Shown here piece by piece: positions 45,988 through 58,135 of a stretch of DNA of 64,000 bases (its first letter is position 1; every line of letters starts with the position of its first letter). The notes beneath the pieces were generated by a model that made no database searches, was not told where the DNA came from, and saw nothing but the letters and a program-made list of their open reading frames with translations. The translations under genes and the position numbers were made by a program. This DNA comes from Clostridium cylindrosporum DSM 605 (GTDB lineage Bacteria > Bacillota > Clostridia > Clostridiales > Caloramatoraceae): assembly GCF_001047375.1 (NCBI RefSeq), contig NZ_LFVU01000028.1, positions 434,001-498,000 on the forward strand. The letters are read 5' to 3'.

Positions 45988-45991
45988 AATA

Positions 45992-46384
45992 TTATCTCTT
46001 TGAGAACTGTGACGCTCTTCTTGCTTTCTTTAAACCGTACTTCTTTCTTTCTACCATTCTTGGGTCTCTTGTTAGGTATCCAGCTCTTTTTAGTACTGGC
46101 TTGATGTCAGCATCAGCTTGAACTAGTGCTCTTGAAATACCATGTCTGATAGCTCCAGCTTGACCTGTGTAACCACCACCATGTACGTTTACAAGTACAT
46201 CGTACTTTTCAAGTGTTCCAGTTAAATTAAGTGGTTGCTTAACAATAACCTTAAGTGTTTCTAGTCCAAAGTAGTTTTCTATGTCTCTCTTATTTACAAC
46301 TATTTTTCCATCTCCAGGTACAAGTCTTACTCTTGCTACAGATGTCTTTCTTCTACCTGTTCCACAGTATTGTACTCTTTCCAT
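45992..46384 (-). CDS. rpsI: 30S ribosomal protein S9
   Basis: 130 aa. Typical features: [16 protein letters not shown] at the N-terminus and the basic tail [18 protein letters not shown], whose final Lys-Arg reaches the P-site tRNA. It follows rplM by 27 bp, the usual L13-S9 pair. Confidence 0.98.
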   Translation of the reverse strand: MERVQYCGTGRRKTSVARVRLVPGDGKIVVNKRDIENYFGLETLKVIVKQPLNLTGTLEKYDVLVNVHGGGYTGQAGAIRHGISRALVQADADIKPVLKRAGYLTRDPRMVERKKYGLKKARRASQFSKR

Positions 46385-46411
46385 TCGAAAATCCTCCCTT
46401 CAATCCACTAA

Positions 46412-46846
46412 TTAATACTTAAATTCAAGAACTTCTGGCTTTTGAGCTGCATGATCATGCTCAGTTCCTCTGTATACTCTTAGCTTCTTGAACATTTGTC
46501 TTCCAAGAGATCCCTTTGGAAGCATTCTTCTAACTGCTTCTTCTACAGCTAACTCAGGCTTTTCTTCCATAATTTTCTTATAAGAAACTTCTTTTAGTCC
46601 ACCTGGATATAGTGAGTGGTGTCTGTATAGTTTATCATTTAGCTTATTTCCTGTAAGAACAATCTTATCAGCATTAATAACTATAACGAAATCTCCAGTA
46701 TCTACGTTTGGAGTAAATGTTGGCTTGTGCTTTCCTCTAAGAACTGTTGCTATTTGACTTGATAGTCTTCCTAGTGTCTTATCAGTAGCATCAACAACAT
46801 ACCATTTTCTTTGTACATCTTCGGCTTTTGCCATGTATGACTTCAT
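46412..46846 (-). CDS. rplM: 50S ribosomal protein L13
   Basis: 144 aa. Marks: [38 protein letters not shown] and [18 protein letters not shown]. It is first of the L13-S9 pair, with its own consensus promoter and an L13-type leader RNA that should let excess L13 repress the pair. Confidence 0.98.
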   Translation of the reverse strand: MKSYMAKAEDVQRKWYVVDATDKTLGRLSSQIATVLRGKHKPTFTPNVDTGDFVIVINADKIVLTGNKLNDKLYRHHSLYPGGLKEVSYKKIMEEKPELAVEEAVRRMLPKGSLGRQMFKKLRVYRGTEHDHAAQKPEVLEFKY

Positions 46847-46880
46847 TATTTTACCCTCCCTGATCTTAATTCAAAATCTT

Positions 46881-46940
46881 GTGTAAATATCTATCTTCAA
46901 AGATCCGGGGCTAGTGGATCTTAAATTAACCGTTTTACAC
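46881..46940 (-). promoter_or_regulatory. L13 leader RNA (autoregulatory)
   Basis: Minus strand: GTGTAAA...TTTACAC closes a stem with GATCCACTAGCCCCGGATC inside, the pattern of the Firmicute rplM leader. It lies between the rplM promoter and its start. Confidence 0.75.
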
Positions 46941-46948
46941 CCTTATCT

Positions 46949-46977
46949 ATTTTAATACATTGACCCTGGTGTGTCAA
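46949..46977 (-). promoter_or_regulatory. Sigma-A promoter of rplM-rpsI
   Basis: Minus strand: TTGACA (46977-46972), 17 bases, TAAAAT (46954-46949), starting four bases past the truA stop. Confidence 0.88.
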
Positions 46978-46980
46978 TAT

Positions 46981-47715
46981 TTAATAGTAAACTTTTTCAA
47001 GATAGAGTCCATGTGCCTGTGCTGTAATACCTGCACGTCTTCTATCTTTAGACTTTATAATATCACCTATAGAGTCATAGGGTATTCTTCCCCTACCAAC
47101 ATCTATAAGAGTACCTACAATTATTCTAACCATATTATATAGAAAACCATTTCCTTCTATGGTTACAGTTATATAGTCTCCATCTTTTGTAAGATTCAAG
47201 CTATATATTTCTCTGATTGAATCCTTAGTAGAGCCTCCTTGAGATTTAAATGATGAAAAATCATGCTCTCCTATAAAGTAGGTAGCTGCTTTTTGCATAT
47301 GTTCGAAGTTTAGATTATATCCTACATGCCAATAATAATTTCTCATTAATGCTGGCTCCATTTTTCTATTAATGATTCTATAAGAATACATTTTTCCCTT
47401 GGTAGAATATATTGGATGAAAATCCATATCTACTTCCTCAGCATAAACAACAACGATATCCCTTGGAAGTCTTGAATTAATTGCACCTGGGATTTTGTGT
47501 GTAGGTATGGTGCTTTTAGTTTTAAAGCATACCACCTGCCCCCTAGCATGAACTCCTGAATCTGTTCTACTAGAACCCAGTATCTTAATATCTTCTTCAA
47601 AAAGGTCTATGATAACCTTTTCTAAAGTTTCTTCTATAGAAATTCCATTAATTTGTCTTTGCCATCCGCAGTAATTAGTACCATCATACTCTAATGTAAG
47701 CTTTATATTTCTCAT
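46981..47715 (-). CDS. truA: tRNA pseudouridine synthase A
   Basis: 244 aa. It isomerises uridines 38-40 of tRNA anticodon stems. The catalytic Asp is in SSRTDSGVHARGQVV. Its start overlaps the ecfT stop by one base, as in other Firmicutes. Confidence 0.96.
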   Translation of the reverse strand: MRNIKLTLEYDGTNYCGWQRQINGISIEETLEKVIIDLFEEDIKILGSSRTDSGVHARGQVVCFKTKSTIPTHKIPGAINSRLPRDIVVVYAEEVDMDFHPIYSTKGKMYSYRIINRKMEPALMRNYYWHVGYNLNFEHMQKAATYFIGEHDFSSFKSQGGSTKDSIREIYSLNLTKDGDYITVTIEGNGFLYNMVRIIVGTLIDVGRGRIPYDSIGDIIKSKDRRRAGITAQAHGLYLEKVYY

Positions 47716-48512
47716 TATAACTGCCTACTTAATATAGATATAATAAGTAATATCATTAGTGAAAAAGTTGCCAAGTAATCTCGCTTTTCTACCTTAAGCT
47801 GCTTAAGTCTAGTTCTTCCCTCTCCACCTCTATAACATCTTGCTTCCATAGCTGTTGCAAGATCTTCTGCTCTTCTAAATGAGCTTATAAATAATGGTAC
47901 AAGAATTGGTACTAGGCTTTTTGCTCTTTTGACTATGGAACCTGATTCAAAATCAGCTCCCCTCGCCATTTGTGCTTTCATTATCTTATCTGTCTCTTCT
48001 ATTAGAGTTGGTATAAATCTTAAAGCTATGGTCATCATCATAGCAAGTTCATGGGCAGGAAGTCCTATTTTTTTAAATGGATTTAAAAGTCTTTCTATTC
48101 CATCTGTTAATGCTATTGGCGATGTTGTAAGTGTTAATATCGATGTTCCAATAATTAAAAATACAAGCCTTAAAATCATAAATATAGCTGTGGAAGCACC
48201 TTGATCTGTTATCTTAAGTGGACCAAATCTATATATTACCTCTCCAGGTGTTAGAAATAAGTTTAGTACTGCAGTAAATACTATAATCCAAAGTATAGGC
48301 TTTAAGCCCTTAAAGATAAACTTTGGTGGTATCTTTGCTATAACTATTGTTAAAAAAGTAAACCCTGCCACGGCTATGTAACCATACAAGTTATTTACTA
48401 TAAATAGTACAGCTATATATAATAACGACAATAATATCTTTACTCTCGGGTCAAGTTTATGTACAAATGATTTTCCAGGAATATACTGTCCTATTGTTAT
48501 GTCTTTAAGCAT
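47715..48512 (-). CDS. ecfT: Energy-coupling factor transporter transmembrane subunit
   Basis: 265 aa with about five to six membrane helices. The coupling-helix motifs MARGADFES and [14 protein letters not shown] (Ala-Arg-Gly type) bind the EcfA pair. It joins the ATPases to interchangeable vitamin-binding S components. It overlaps ecfA2 by eight bases. Confidence 0.95.
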   Translation of the reverse strand: MLKDITIGQYIPGKSFVHKLDPRVKILLSLLYIAVLFIVNNLYGYIAVAGFTFLTIVIAKIPPKFIFKGLKPILWIIVFTAVLNLFLTPGEVIYRFGPLKITDQGASTAIFMILRLVFLIIGTSILTLTTSPIALTDGIERLLNPFKKIGLPAHELAMMMTIALRFIPTLIEETDKIMKAQMARGADFESGSIVKRAKSLVPILVPLFISSFRRAEDLATAMEARCYRGGEGRTRLKQLKVEKRDYLATFSLMILLIISILSRQL

Positions 48513-49368
48513 TGTTATCTCTCCTTAAAAGATCAAGTATGGCTTTTTTTGCTTCCTCAACAGTAATAATATCATCACTTATATCAAACCCTCTTAGACG
48601 AAGCTCTCGTACAAGATAAGTTATTTGAGGAACTGCAAGCCCTATCTCCTCTAGAGTTTCAACTTCCTTAAATACTTCCTTAGGTGGACCCATTAATACA
48701 TTACTACCCTTAGACATTACTATAAGTCTGTCTGCTACATTCGCCATATCTTCCATACTATGAGACACTAGAATTATTGTCATTTTATATTCATTATGAA
48801 GATTTTTTATCTCTCTTAATATTTCATCTCTTCCTTTAGGATCAAGTCCTGCAGTTGGTTCATCTAATATAAGTACTTCCGGTTCCATAGCAAGAACACC
48901 TGCTATTGCTATTCTTCTTCTTTGTCCACCACTTAAATCAAATGGTGATACATCCTTATACTTATTATAATCTATGCCAACTACCTTAAGAGCTCTTTTT
49001 ACTCTATCTAATACTTCTTCATCAGATAGTCCAAGATTCTTAGGTCCAAAAGAGACGTCCTTTTCAATTGTTTCCTCAAAAAGCTGATATTCTGGGTACT
49101 GAAATACCAGTCCCACCTTTTGTCTTATTTTATTAAGATCCGCATCTTTTTCAGTTATACATACTTCATTTATATAAATATTTCCGCTAGTAGGCTTTAA
49201 TAGCCCATTAAATTGTTGAATAAGAGTAGACTTACCAGAACCAGTATGTCCTATAAGCCCTATAAACTCACCATCTTTTATTTCAAGTGTAACTCCATTA
49301 AGTGCTATTTTCTCAAAGGGAGTTCCAACACCGTATTTATATGTTAAATTATCTACTTTAATCGACAT
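48505..49368 (-). CDS. ecfA2: Energy-coupling factor ATPase 2
   Basis: 287 aa ABC ATPase. Walker [10 protein letters not shown], signature [11 protein letters not shown], Walker [14 protein letters not shown]. It forms a dimer with EcfA1 to drive vitamin uptake. It overlaps ecfA1 by 16 bases. Confidence 0.95.
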   Translation of the reverse strand: MSIKVDNLTYKYGVGTPFEKIALNGVTLEIKDGEFIGLIGHTGSGKSTLIQQFNGLLKPTSGNIYINEVCITEKDADLNKIRQKVGLVFQYPEYQLFEETIEKDVSFGPKNLGLSDEEVLDRVKRALKVVGIDYNKYKDVSPFDLSGGQRRRIAIAGVLAMEPEVLILDEPTAGLDPKGRDEILREIKNLHNEYKMTIILVSHSMEDMANVADRLIVMSKGSNVLMGPPKEVFKEVETLEEIGLAVPQITYLVRELRLRGFDISDDIITVEEAKKAILDLLRRDNNA

Positions 49369-50192
49369 ATCTCATCCACCATCTCTTCTATGGTTAAAAT
49401 ATCTTCCTTTAAAGCTACTCCGCTTTGTCTCAATTTATATGAAAGTTCAGTCATTTGAGGTACATCAAGTCCTATTGTTTTAAGTTTTTCAACTTCTTTA
49501 AATACTTCCCTTGGAGTTCCTTCAATTATAGGATTTCCAGAATCCATTACTATGATTCTATCCGCCTGTGCTGCCTCTTCCATATAGTGTGTTATAAGAA
49601 CAATAGTAATGTTTTCCTCTCTATTAAGCTTTTTAATAGTAGAAATAACTTCTCGTCTTCCTGATGGATCAAGCATAGCTGTCGGTTCATCAAGTATGAT
49701 ACACCTTGGTTTCATAGCAAGTACTCCTGCTATAGCCACTCTTTGCTTTTGTCCACCTGATAAAAGATGTGGACCATGTTCTTTATAGTCAATCATATTT
49801 ACTGCGGTTAATGCTTCATCAACTCTTACTCTTATTTCCTCTGGAGGCACCCCAAGATTTTCAGGTCCAAATGCCACATCTTCCTCAACGATAGTTGCAA
49901 CTATTTGATTATCTGGATTTTGAAATACCATTCCTGCTTTTTGTCTTATATTCCATATACTATTTTCTTCTTTTGTATTAAGCTCCTCAACAAATACATC
50001 CCCATCTTTTGGTAGAAGTATTGCGTTAAAATGCTTAGCAAGTGTTGATTTACCTGAACCATTATGTCCAAGGATAACAACAAATTCGCCTTCTTTTATA
50101 GAAACACTTACATCATTTAAAACTAGCTTTTCTGAATCCTCTGTTCTATATGAAAAATAAACATTTCTAGTAGATAACATATCTTTACTCAT
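49353..50192 (-). CDS. ecfA1: Energy-coupling factor ATPase 1
   Basis: 279 aa ABC ATPase. Walker [10 protein letters not shown], signature [11 protein letters not shown], Walker [14 protein letters not shown]. It is first of the ecfA1-ecfA2-ecfT-truA set, ~140 bp beyond rplQ and after a terminator, so it is read by read-through or its own promoter. Confidence 0.95.
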   Translation of the reverse strand: MSKDMLSTRNVYFSYRTEDSEKLVLNDVSVSIKEGEFVVILGHNGSGKSTLAKHFNAILLPKDGDVFVEELNTKEENSIWNIRQKAGMVFQNPDNQIVATIVEEDVAFGPENLGVPPEEIRVRVDEALTAVNMIDYKEHGPHLLSGGQKQRVAIAGVLAMKPRCIILDEPTAMLDPSGRREVISTIKKLNREENITIVLITHYMEEAAQADRIIVMDSGNPIIEGTPREVFKEVEKLKTIGLDVPQMTELSYKLRQSGVALKEDILTIEEMVDEICRLK

Positions 50193-50244
50193 TTTTAAGC
50201 ACCTACTTACCTTTTTAAGGTTCCTAATTTTAAGTATTATAAAA

Positions 50245-50277
50245 GGGATTAAGTATAGTCATACTTAACTTAATCCC
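50245..50277 (-). terminator. Terminator after rplQ
   Basis: Minus strand: GGGATTAAGT pairs with ACTTAATCCC, followed by TTTTATA. It ends the alpha operon before ecfA1. Confidence 0.8.
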
Positions 50278-50333
50278 AAATGAACCTATCTTAAGGAATA
50301 AGATATCTCTAAAGTCCTAAAAATCTATGTTAA

Positions 50334-50681
50334 TTAAACAAGTTCAAGAATTACTACTTCTGCATTATCTCCTCTTCTTGGACCCATTTTAATTATTCTT
50401 GTATATCCACCATTTCTCTCTTGATACTTTGGCGCTATATCTGAAAACAGCTTAGCAACTACAGCTTCTTCAGTTACATATGCAAGAACTTGTCTTCTAG
50501 CGTGAAGATCTCCTCTTTTTCCTAGAGTTATCATCTTTTCAGCAATGCTTCTTACTTCTTTAGCTCTTGATTCTGTAGTTGTTATTCTTCCGTCTTCTGA
50601 CTTAAAGAAGCTAGTTACAAGATTTCTTAGCATAGCTCTTCTTTGGTCAGTTGGACGACCTAGCTTACGGTATCCTGCCAC
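50334..50681 (-). CDS. rplQ: 50S ribosomal protein L17
   Basis: 115 aa. [20 protein letters not shown] start and the [14 protein letters not shown] end are typical of the short bacterial form. Last ribosomal gene of the alpha group, 11 bp after rpoA. Confidence 0.98.
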   Translation of the reverse strand: MAGYRKLGRPTDQRRAMLRNLVTSFFKSEDGRITTTESRAKEVRSIAEKMITLGKRGDLHARRQVLAYVTEEAVVAKLFSDIAPKYQERNGGYTRIIKMGPRRGDNAEVVILELV

Positions 50682-50692
50682 TTAAATCCCTC

Positions 50693-51640
50693 CTATTCGT
50701 CGTTTTTTCTTAAATCAAAGCCTAGACCCTTTAGTTTTTGCTCTACTTCTTCTAGAGACTTTTTACCAAGGTTTCTAACCTTCATCATATCTTCTTCTGA
50801 TTTTTGAACTAGTTCATAAACACTGTTGATTCCTGCTCTCTTTAGGCAGTTATATGATCTAACAGATAAATCTAGCTCTTCAATGGTCATTTCAAGGAAT
50901 TTGTCTTTTTTGTCTTCTTCCTTCTCTACCATTATTTCAACATTATCATCGTGTCCTCCAAGGCTTAGGAACAGTTTAAAGTGTTCAATAAGTATCTTAG
51001 ATGATATGCTTATAGCCTCATCTGGAGTTATTGATCCATTAGTCCATATCTCAAGAGTTAACTTATCATAGTCAGTAATTTGACCAACACGAGTATTTTC
51101 AACTGAGTAGTTTACTCTCTTAATTGGGGTATAGATTGAGTCTACAGGTATAACCCCTATAGGTTGATTAGTAGACTTATTCTTTTCCGCTGGAACATAA
51201 CCTCTACCTCTGTCAATAGCAAGTTCCATATAAAGTCTTCCGCCCTCACTAACGGTAGCTATGTAGTGATCTTTATTAACAATCTCTACTCCACCATCAG
51301 ACTTTATATCATCCCCTGTTACAACAGCTGGCCCAACTACATCTATAACAGCAGTCTTTGGAACTTCTCCTTCAACTTTAACTGCTAGACCCTTAATGTT
51401 AAGGATGATTTCCATTGCATCTTCTTTAACATTAGGAATAGTTGAGAACTCATGTAGAACTCCTTCAACTTTGATAGAGTTTACAGCAGCTCCTGGTAAT
51501 GATGAAAGAAGCATTCTTCTCATTGAATTACCAAGAGTTGTACCATATCCTCTTTCAAGTGGTTCAATAACAAATTTAGCGTATGAACCATCCTCTGCAC
51601 TTTCAACACATTCTAATCTTGGCTTTTCTATTTCTAACAT
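50693..51640 (-). CDS. rpoA: DNA-directed RNA polymerase alpha subunit
   Basis: 315 aa. N-terminal assembly domain with [19 protein letters not shown], and a C-terminal domain (about 245-312) with [17 protein letters not shown] and [13 protein letters not shown], which contacts UP elements and activators. It lies between rpsD and rplQ as expected. Confidence 0.98.
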   Translation of the reverse strand: MLEIEKPRLECVESAEDGSYAKFVIEPLERGYGTTLGNSMRRMLLSSLPGAAVNSIKVEGVLHEFSTIPNVKEDAMEIILNIKGLAVKVEGEVPKTAVIDVVGPAVVTGDDIKSDGGVEIVNKDHYIATVSEGGRLYMELAIDRGRGYVPAEKNKSTNQPIGVIPVDSIYTPIKRVNYSVENTRVGQITDYDKLTLEIWTNGSITPDEAISISSKILIEHFKLFLSLGGHDDNVEIMVEKEEDKKDKFLEMTIEELDLSVRSYNCLKRAGINSVYELVQKSEEDMMKVRNLGKKSLEEVEQKLKGLGFDLRKNDE

Positions 51641-51708
51641 TTATATTAACCCTCCTTTTTAAAAAAGGTAACCTAAAAATGGCGAGGGCAACTGATTCTT
51701 CACCAAAA

Positions 51709-52329
51709 TTACTTACTATATAGCTCGACGATTAGAGTTTCGTTAACTGGTATATCAACATCTTCTCTTACTGGAAGAGCTACAACTGATGCTTCCATCT
51801 TGTCTTTATCTACTGTAAGCCATGCTGGAGTATGAGCAACAGTTTCAGCCATAGCCTTAAACTTTTCGCTTGCCTTACTCTTATCCTTAAGAGCAATAAC
51901 ATCTCCTACTTCTACTTGGTATGAAGGTATTGTCACCTTTTTACCATTTACTGTAAAGTGTCCATGTCTTACTAATTGTCTAGCTTCTGGTCTTGATCCA
52001 CCAAATCCTAGTCTATAGATAACATTGTCAATTCTAGTTTCAAGAATTCTTACAAGGTTTTCCCCTGCAATACCTCTTTGTCTTTCAGCATCTTCATAGT
52101 AACCTCTAAATTGAGATTCTAATACTCCGTAAATTCTCTTAGCCTTTTGCTTTTCTCTTAACTGAATTCCGTAGTTAGTTAGCTTCTTTCTCCCTTGTCC
52201 GTGTTGTCCCGGAGCATAAGGTCTTCTAGCTATAGGACATTTATCTCCATAGCACTTTTCGCTTTTTAGATATAATCTAACGCCTTCTCTTCTACATAAT
52301 TTACAAACTGGTCCTGTATATCTTGCCAT
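51709..52329 (-). CDS. rpsD: 30S ribosomal protein S4
   Basis: 206 aa. It has the four-cysteine zinc-type N-terminus ([11 protein letters not shown] ... CYGDKCPI) and an S4 RNA-binding domain ([23 protein letters not shown]). It starts 16S rRNA assembly. In Bacillus rpsD stands apart; here it is in the alpha operon. Confidence 0.97.
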   Translation of the reverse strand: MARYTGPVCKLCRREGVRLYLKSEKCYGDKCPIARRPYAPGQHGQGRKKLTNYGIQLREKQKAKRIYGVLESQFRGYYEDAERQRGIAGENLVRILETRIDNVIYRLGFGGSRPEARQLVRHGHFTVNGKKVTIPSYQVEVGDVIALKDKSKASEKFKAMAETVAHTPAWLTVDKDKMEASVVALPVREDVDIPVNETLIVELYSK

Positions 52330-52350
52330 TTACTTTACACCTCCTATCAA

Positions 52351-52746
52351 TTAGACTCTTCTTCTCTTTGGTGGTCTACATCCGTTATGTGGGATTGGAG
52401 TTACGTCCTTTATTAGACTTACCTCAAGACCTGCAGCTTGAAGTGCTCTAATAGCAGCTTCTCTACCTGATCCTGGTCCCTTAACATAAACTTCTACACT
52501 CTTCATTCCGTGATCAACTGCAACCTTTGCAGCAGTTTCAGCTGCCATTTGTGCAGCAAAAGGAGTGCTCTTTCTTGAACCTCTAAATCCAAGTCCACCA
52601 GCACTTGCCCATGAAATTGCATTTCCGGCAGTGTCAGTCAGAGTAACTATTGTATTGTTAAATGTTGATTGTATGTGAGCTGCGCCACGGTCAACATTTT
52701 TACGTTCTCTTCTTCTTTTAACTTTCTTACCTTTTTGAGCCGCCAT
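52351..52746 (-). CDS. rpsK: 30S ribosomal protein S11
   Basis: 131 aa. Marks: [35 protein letters not shown] and the tail [12 protein letters not shown]. It forms part of the 30S platform; 17 bp after rpsM. Confidence 0.98.
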   Translation of the reverse strand: MAAQKGKKVKRRRERKNVDRGAAHIQSTFNNTIVTLTDTAGNAISWASAGGLGFRGSRKSTPFAAQMAAETAAKVAVDHGMKSVEVYVKGPGSGREAAIRALQAAGLEVSLIKDVTPIPHNGCRPPKRRRV

Positions 52747-52763
52747 TCATCTTCCCTCCTTGA

Positions 52764-53135
52764 TTACTTTTTCTTTCTACCGCTTACAGTTCTCTTAGGT
52801 CCTTTTCTTGTTCTAGCATTAGTCTTAGTCTTTTGACCTCTACATGGAAGACCTCTTCTATGTCTCATTCCTCTGTAAGAACCGATTTCCATAAGTCTCT
52901 TAATGTTAAGAGCTACTGTTCTTCTTAAGTCACCTTCAACTGTGAAACTTTTGCTGATACAATCTCTAAGCATGTTAACTTCTTCTTCAGTTAGATTCTT
53001 AACTCTTGTATCAGGGCTAATACCAGTTTCAGCAAGTATTTGTTGTGCACTTGGCTTACCAATTCCAAATATATAAGTAAGTGCTATTTCTACTCTTTTT
53101 TCTCTTGGTATGTCAACACCAGCTATTCTAGCCAT
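52764..53135 (-). CDS. rpsM: 30S ribosomal protein S13
   Basis: 123 aa. Marks: [40 protein letters not shown] and a basic tail. It bridges the subunits at the head of the 30S. An 86-bp gap separates it from rpmJ, long for this operon; I see no strong hairpin in it. Confidence 0.98.
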   Translation of the reverse strand: MARIAGVDIPREKRVEIALTYIFGIGKPSAQQILAETGISPDTRVKNLTEEEVNMLRDCISKSFTVEGDLRRTVALNIKRLMEIGSYRGMRHRRGLPCRGQKTKTNARTRKGPKRTVSGRKKK

Positions 53136-53221
53136 TTAACTTCTACACCTCCTGTGTTAATTCGAATTCGAAAATATTTATATTAAACACCAAATAATAA
53201 TTTAGTGCAGCCGCGTTCTAA

Positions 53222-53356
<135 letters not shown>

Positions 53357-53575
53357 CTACTTTGCTCTCCATACTATTCTACCACGACTTAAGTCGTAAG
53401 GTGAAACATTAACCGTCACCTTATCACCTGGAAGAATTCTTATAAAATTCATTCTAAGCTTTCCTGATATGTGAGCTACTATTTTGTGGCCATTTTCAAG
53501 TTCTACTTGAAAAGTAGCATTTGGCAGCGATTCTAGTACTGTTCCTTGTAGTTCTATTACATCATCCTTTGCCAT
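53357..53575 (-). CDS. infA: Translation initiation factor IF-1
   Basis: 72 aa S1-like OB fold: [20 protein letters not shown], then [19 protein letters not shown] and the end [11 protein letters not shown]. It blocks the A site during initiation. It follows the KOW gene by 16 bp. Confidence 0.98.
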   Translation of the reverse strand: MAKDDVIELQGTVLESLPNATFQVELENGHKIVAHISGKLRMNFIRILPGDKVTVNVSPYDLSRGRIVWRAK

Positions 53576-53591
53576 TCGGTAACAAACCTCC

Positions 53592-53864
53592 TTATAACAA
53601 GTTCATTGACTGCAGGCATTTTCGAAGATCTGCGTCAAGTACTTTTTTCCCATCTTTTAGTCTTTCCTTTATTTCTAAAGCTAAACTATCATGAAGAACT
53701 AAATGCTTAACTTTTTTCTTCTTAGGATTGCCTATCTTTCGAAGATTTCCATCTGCTAGAAGTACATATTCACTACTGACTATGCCAACTACGATGAAGT
53801 ATCTATCCTTATCTCTACCTGCCCTTGAATGTACAATCTGTCCTAGGGTTATTTCACCCATCAT
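53592..53864 (-). CDS. KOW-domain RNA-binding protein (L14e-like)
   Basis: 90 aa. An N-terminal KOW-like fold ([38 protein letters not shown]) resembles archaeal/eukaryotic L14e. Such genes lie between map and infA in many clostridia. It probably binds RNA or the ribosome; role unproven. Two adjacent ATGs could start it; spacing fits either. Confidence 0.8.
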   Translation of the reverse strand: MMGEITLGQIVHSRAGRDKDRYFIVVGIVSSEYVLLADGNLRKIGNPKKKKVKHLVLHDSLALEIKERLKDGKKVLDADLRKCLQSMNLL

Positions 53865-53874
53865 GCATTCACCT

Positions 53875-54626
53875 CTATTTTATAAGTGTGAGTATTTCAG
53901 GACCATTTTCTAATATTGCAACTGTATTCTCATAGTGAGCAGATAGTTTTCCGTCAGTTGTAACCACAGTCCATCCATCTGACAGTTGCTCTGCTGCATA
54001 TACTCCAAGATTAACCATTGGTTCTATAGCAAGCACCATGCCTCGAGCAAGTTTTGGGCCTCTACCAGCCTTTCCATAGTTAGGAACTGAAGGCTCTTCA
54101 TGTAGTGATTTACCTATTCCGTGACCTACATAGTCTCTTACTAGAGAGAATCCGTAACCTTCGGCATATCTTTGCACCGCATTTGAAATATCTCCAATTC
54201 TTTTTCCTATATAAGCATGTTTTATGCCTTCAAAGAAGCTTTGCTCTGTAACATCTATCAGCTTTTTAGCTTCATCTGAGATGCTTCCAACAGCAAATGT
54301 TCTTGCTGCATCACCATGGAATCCTTTAAAGTATGCCCCACAGTCAACACTGATTATGTCACCTTCCTGCAATACTCTTTTTGATGATGGTATTCCATGA
54401 ACTATTTCTTCATTTACTGATGCACATATTGATCCAGGGAAGCCGCCATATCCCTTAAAGGATGGACGTGCACCTGAATTAAGTATATATTCTTCTGCAA
54501 TCTTATCAAGTTCTAAAGTTGTAATTCCTGGTCTAACAGCTTCTTCTAATTTTAGTAAAGTTTCTGCTACAATCATTCCTGCCTTACGCATCATATCTAT
54601 TTCATTACTTGACTTTAGATAAATCA

Positions 54627-54627
<1 letters not shown>
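53875..54627 (-). CDS. map: Methionine aminopeptidase, type I
   Basis: 250 aa. It removes N-terminal methionine. Metal ligands are seen in SVDCGAYFKGFHGDAART, GHGIGKSLHEEP, IEPMVN and the C-terminal HYENTVAIL. No N-terminal zinc-finger extension. It overlaps the adk stop by one base. Confidence 0.97.
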
Positions 54628-55277
<650 letters not shown>

Positions 55278-55296
55278 TTAACCATCTCCATTAAAT

Positions 55297-56574
55297 CTAT
55301 TTTAAGAAACCGCCATAGTTTTTCATAACTAACTGAGCTCTTACTTGCTTTCTAAGCTCTAGTGCAACATTAACCATGATTAACATAGTTGTACCACCTA
55401 ATTGAAAATTCTTCAAGTGTGGTGCAAATTGCGCTAGTAATATCGGAATAATTGCAACTATTGAAGCAAATATACCTCCGATAAATGTCATTCTATTTAA
55501 TACATTCGTTAAGAAGTTCTCTGTAGGATGTCCTGGTCTAATACCTGGTATAAAACCTCCACTTTTTTGAAGATTTTCAGCCATTTCATCAGGTTTAAAA
55601 GTAACTGATGTATAGAACCAAGTAAAGAATATAATAAATAGAACGTAAACAATTGGATAGATTGGTCCATTAATACTTAAAAGTCCCTTTTCAAATAGCT
55701 GACGCCATTGACTAGATGGAGCTAAAAATAGTTGTGATATAACTAAAGGAAATTGCATAACTGACATTGCAAAAATGATAGCTATAACTCCTGTTGAGTT
55801 TACGTTTATTGGAATGTGAGTGTTTTGACCTCCAAAGGTCTTTGCACCAACTTTCCTTTGAGCGTATTGAACAGGAACTCTTCTTTCCCCTAAATCCATA
55901 ATAACTATTCCTATTATAACAAGTATAGCAAAAATTATTATTAATGCTACCTGCATTATATTCATAGTTCCACCTTTTACAAGAACACCTAATTCATACC
56001 CTAAACTAGGTATCTTAGCAATAATTCCTGTAAAGATTATTAATGATGAACCATTTCCAATTCCATACTCTGTGATCTTTTCACCTAACCACATTACAAA
56101 TAAAGTACCTGTTGTCAAAGTAATCATTACTGTAATTAGATTTAGTGCAGAACCATTAGCCAAGACTTTATTTACACTTAAATATACAGCCATACTAAAT
56201 GATTGTAAAAGTGCAAATCCAACTGTTAAGTATCTGGTTATTTCAGCTATTTTCTTTCTACCATCTTGCCCCTCTTTTTGAAGTTGCTCTAGCCTTGGAA
56301 GGGCTATTGTAAGCAAACTCATAATAATTGAAGCTGTAATGTATGGACTTATACCCATAGCAAAAATACTAAAGTTTTTAAATCCACCACCTGAAAGAAT
56401 ATCAAGGAATCCGAAGAATAAACCGCCCTCTACCATTTGCTGTAAGGCTGCTCTATTGATATCAGGAACAGGAATAAAAATACCTGCCCTGAATACCATT
56501 AAAAGTGCCAAAGTAACAAAGAGTTTCTTCCTTAAATCAGGAATACTCCATGCGTTGCGTAAGGTTTTAAACAA
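55297..56574 (-). CDS. secY: Preprotein translocase subunit SecY
   Basis: 425 aa with ten membrane helices. Plug and pore marks include GISPYITASIIMSLL, and the C5 ribosome-binding loop RPGHPTENFL is present. It forms the protein export channel and is encoded, as usual, after rplO and before adk. Confidence 0.97.
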   Translation of the reverse strand: MFKTLRNAWSIPDLRKKLFVTLALLMVFRAGIFIPVPDINRAALQQMVEGGLFFGFLDILSGGGFKNFSIFAMGISPYITASIIMSLLTIALPRLEQLQKEGQDGRKKIAEITRYLTVGFALLQSFSMAVYLSVNKVLANGSALNLITVMITLTTGTLFVMWLGEKITEYGIGNGSSLIIFTGIIAKIPSLGYELGVLVKGGTMNIMQVALIIIFAILVIIGIVIMDLGERRVPVQYAQRKVGAKTFGGQNTHIPINVNSTGVIAIIFAMSVMQFPLVISQLFLAPSSQWRQLFEKGLLSINGPIYPIVYVLFIIFFTWFYTSVTFKPDEMAENLQKSGGFIPGIRPGHPTENFLTNVLNRMTFIGGIFASIVAIIPILLAQFAPHLKNFQLGGTTMLIMVNVALELRKQVRAQLVMKNYGGFLK

Positions 56575-56575
56575 T

Positions 56576-57016
56576 TTATATCACCTCTACCTTGCCTCCG
56601 GCTGCTTCAATCTTCTTAGCTGCTGATTCTGTGAACTTAGCTGCTTTAACTGTAAGCTTCTTTGTAAGCTCTCCGTTTCCTAGAACCTTAACACCGTCAC
56701 CTAGGTTCTTAAGTACCTTTGTTTCCTTAAGAAGTTCTGGTGTAACTTCTGTTCCATCTTCGAATCTATTTAGAGTTTCTATGTTGATTTCAGCATAGTT
56801 TTTAGCAAAGATATTAGTGAAACCTCTCTTTGGAAGTCTTCTATGAAGTGGCATTTGCCCTCCTTCAAATCCTGGTCTTACTCCACCACCTGAACGTGAA
56901 CCTTGACCTTTTTGTCCTCTTCCTGATGTTTTACCTTGACCTGTTGCAGTACCTCTACCTTTTCTCTTTGGCTCCTTTACTGAACCGGGAGCTGGTCTTA
57001 ATTCGTGAAGTCTCAT
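56576..57016 (-). CDS. rplO: 50S ribosomal protein L15
   Basis: 146 aa. Marks: [20 protein letters not shown], the glycine-rich [20 protein letters not shown] and RLPKRGF. It is late-assembling and lies next to secY with a one-base gap. Confidence 0.98.
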   Translation of the reverse strand: MRLHELRPAPGSVKEPKRKGRGTATGQGKTSGRGQKGQGSRSGGGVRPGFEGGQMPLHRRLPKRGFTNIFAKNYAEINIETLNRFEDGTEVTPELLKETKVLKNLGDGVKVLGNGELTKKLTVKAAKFTESAAKKIEAAGGKVEVI

Positions 57017-57035
57017 TTTCGCACCTCCCTCTATA

Positions 57036-57215
57036 TTAAACTTCTTCTACTTTTACCATGAAATTTATCTTGTTTATCATACCTCTGATTTGAGGTGTAA
57101 CATCGTGTTCAACAGATGATCCTAGCTTATTTAGTCCTAGTGCCTTTACTGTTGCTTTTTGGTCAGGTTTCTTTCCGATTAAGCTCTTAGTTAGCGTTAC
57201 TTTTACTTTAGCCAC
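57036..57215 (-). CDS. rpmD: 50S ribosomal protein L30
   Basis: 59 aa: [20 protein letters not shown], then [20 protein letters not shown] and [17 protein letters not shown] start at 57215 behind AGGAGGGATT. It sits between rpsE and rplO, as expected. Confidence 0.97.
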   Translation of the reverse strand: MAKVKVTLTKSLIGKKPDQKATVKALGLNKLGSSVEHDVTPQIRGMINKINFMVKVEEV

Positions 57216-57227
57216 TGTTAATCCCTC

Positions 57228-57725
57228 CTAACCTAGTATTTCTTCTACAGTCTTTCCTCTTAGCTTTGCAATTTGCTCAACTGTTTTCATGTTGGAAAGT
57301 CCGTTTAGTGTTGCATTAACCATATTTCTTGGATTGTTTGAACCAAGTGACTTAGCTCTAACATCCTTAAGTCCTGCTAGTTCAAGTACGGCACGCACTG
57401 GTCCCCCAGCGATAACCCCTGTACCTTCTACTGCTGGCATTATTAGTACTCTTCCAGCACCATATTCTCCGATTGAATCGTGTGGTACTGTAGTTTCTAC
57501 CATTTCTACCTTTATAAGGTTTTTCTTAGCGTCTTCTATAGCTTTTCTAATAGCTTCTGGAACTTCAGTTGCTTTACCGATACCAGTTCCTACATGTCCG
57601 TTTTCGTCACCAACTACTACAAGGGCGCTGAATCTAAAGTTTCTACCACCCTTAACAACCTTAGCAACTCTGTTTATAAATACAACCTTTTCTTTAAGGT
57701 TTAACTTGCTAGGATCGACTCTCAT
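57228..57725 (-). CDS. rpsE: 30S ribosomal protein S5
   Basis: 165 aa. N-terminal dsRBD-like S5 domain with [19 protein letters not shown] and [21 protein letters not shown]-terminal [19 protein letters not shown]. It aids decoding accuracy. Confidence 0.98.
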   Translation of the reverse strand: MRVDPSKLNLKEKVVFINRVAKVVKGGRNFRFSALVVVGDENGHVGTGIGKATEVPEAIRKAIEDAKKNLIKVEMVETTVPHDSIGEYGAGRVLIMPAVEGTGVIAGGPVRAVLELAGLKDVRAKSLGSNNPRNMVNATLNGLSNMKTVEQIAKLRGKTVEEILG

Positions 57726-57745
57726 CTGTTTCCCTCCTTCTTCAA

Positions 57746-58114
57746 TTAGAAGTTAAGGCCTGCTTCTCTCGCTGCTTCTGCAAGTACCTTAACTCTTCCG
57801 TGATAAATGTATCCGCCTCTATCAAATACTACATCACTTATGCCGCTTTCAAGTGCTCTCTTAGCAATAAGTTCTCCAACAACCTTAGCTGCTTCCTTAT
57901 TACTTCCAAGTGCTAGCTTGCCTTTAAGTTCTTTGTCGATTGATGAAGCTGCTACTAGTGTCTTACCTTCAACATCATTTATAATTTGAGCATATATTTG
58001 CTTTTCACTTCTAAATACGTTTAATCTTGGACGACCAGCCGTACCAGTTACCTTCTTACGAACTCTTAGATGTCTTTTTTCTCTTTGTCCGTTTTTGGAT
58101 GGCTTATTAATCAT
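57746..58114 (-). CDS. rplR: 50S ribosomal protein L18
   Basis: 122 aa. Marks: [38 protein letters not shown] and [20 protein letters not shown]. It binds 5S rRNA. Confidence 0.98.
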   Translation of the reverse strand: MINKPSKNGQREKRHLRVRKKVTGTAGRPRLNVFRSEKQIYAQIINDVEGKTLVAASSIDKELKGKLALGSNKEAAKVVGELIAKRALESGISDVVFDRGGYIYHGRVKVLAEAAREAGLNF

Positions 58115-58135
58115 ACAAAGCTCACTCCTTTCCTA

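Noticed and set aside
57289-57756. 155-aa plus-strand ORF
   Set aside because: It is antisense to rpsE, low in complexity (Ser/Thr/Pro-rich) and has no ribosome site.
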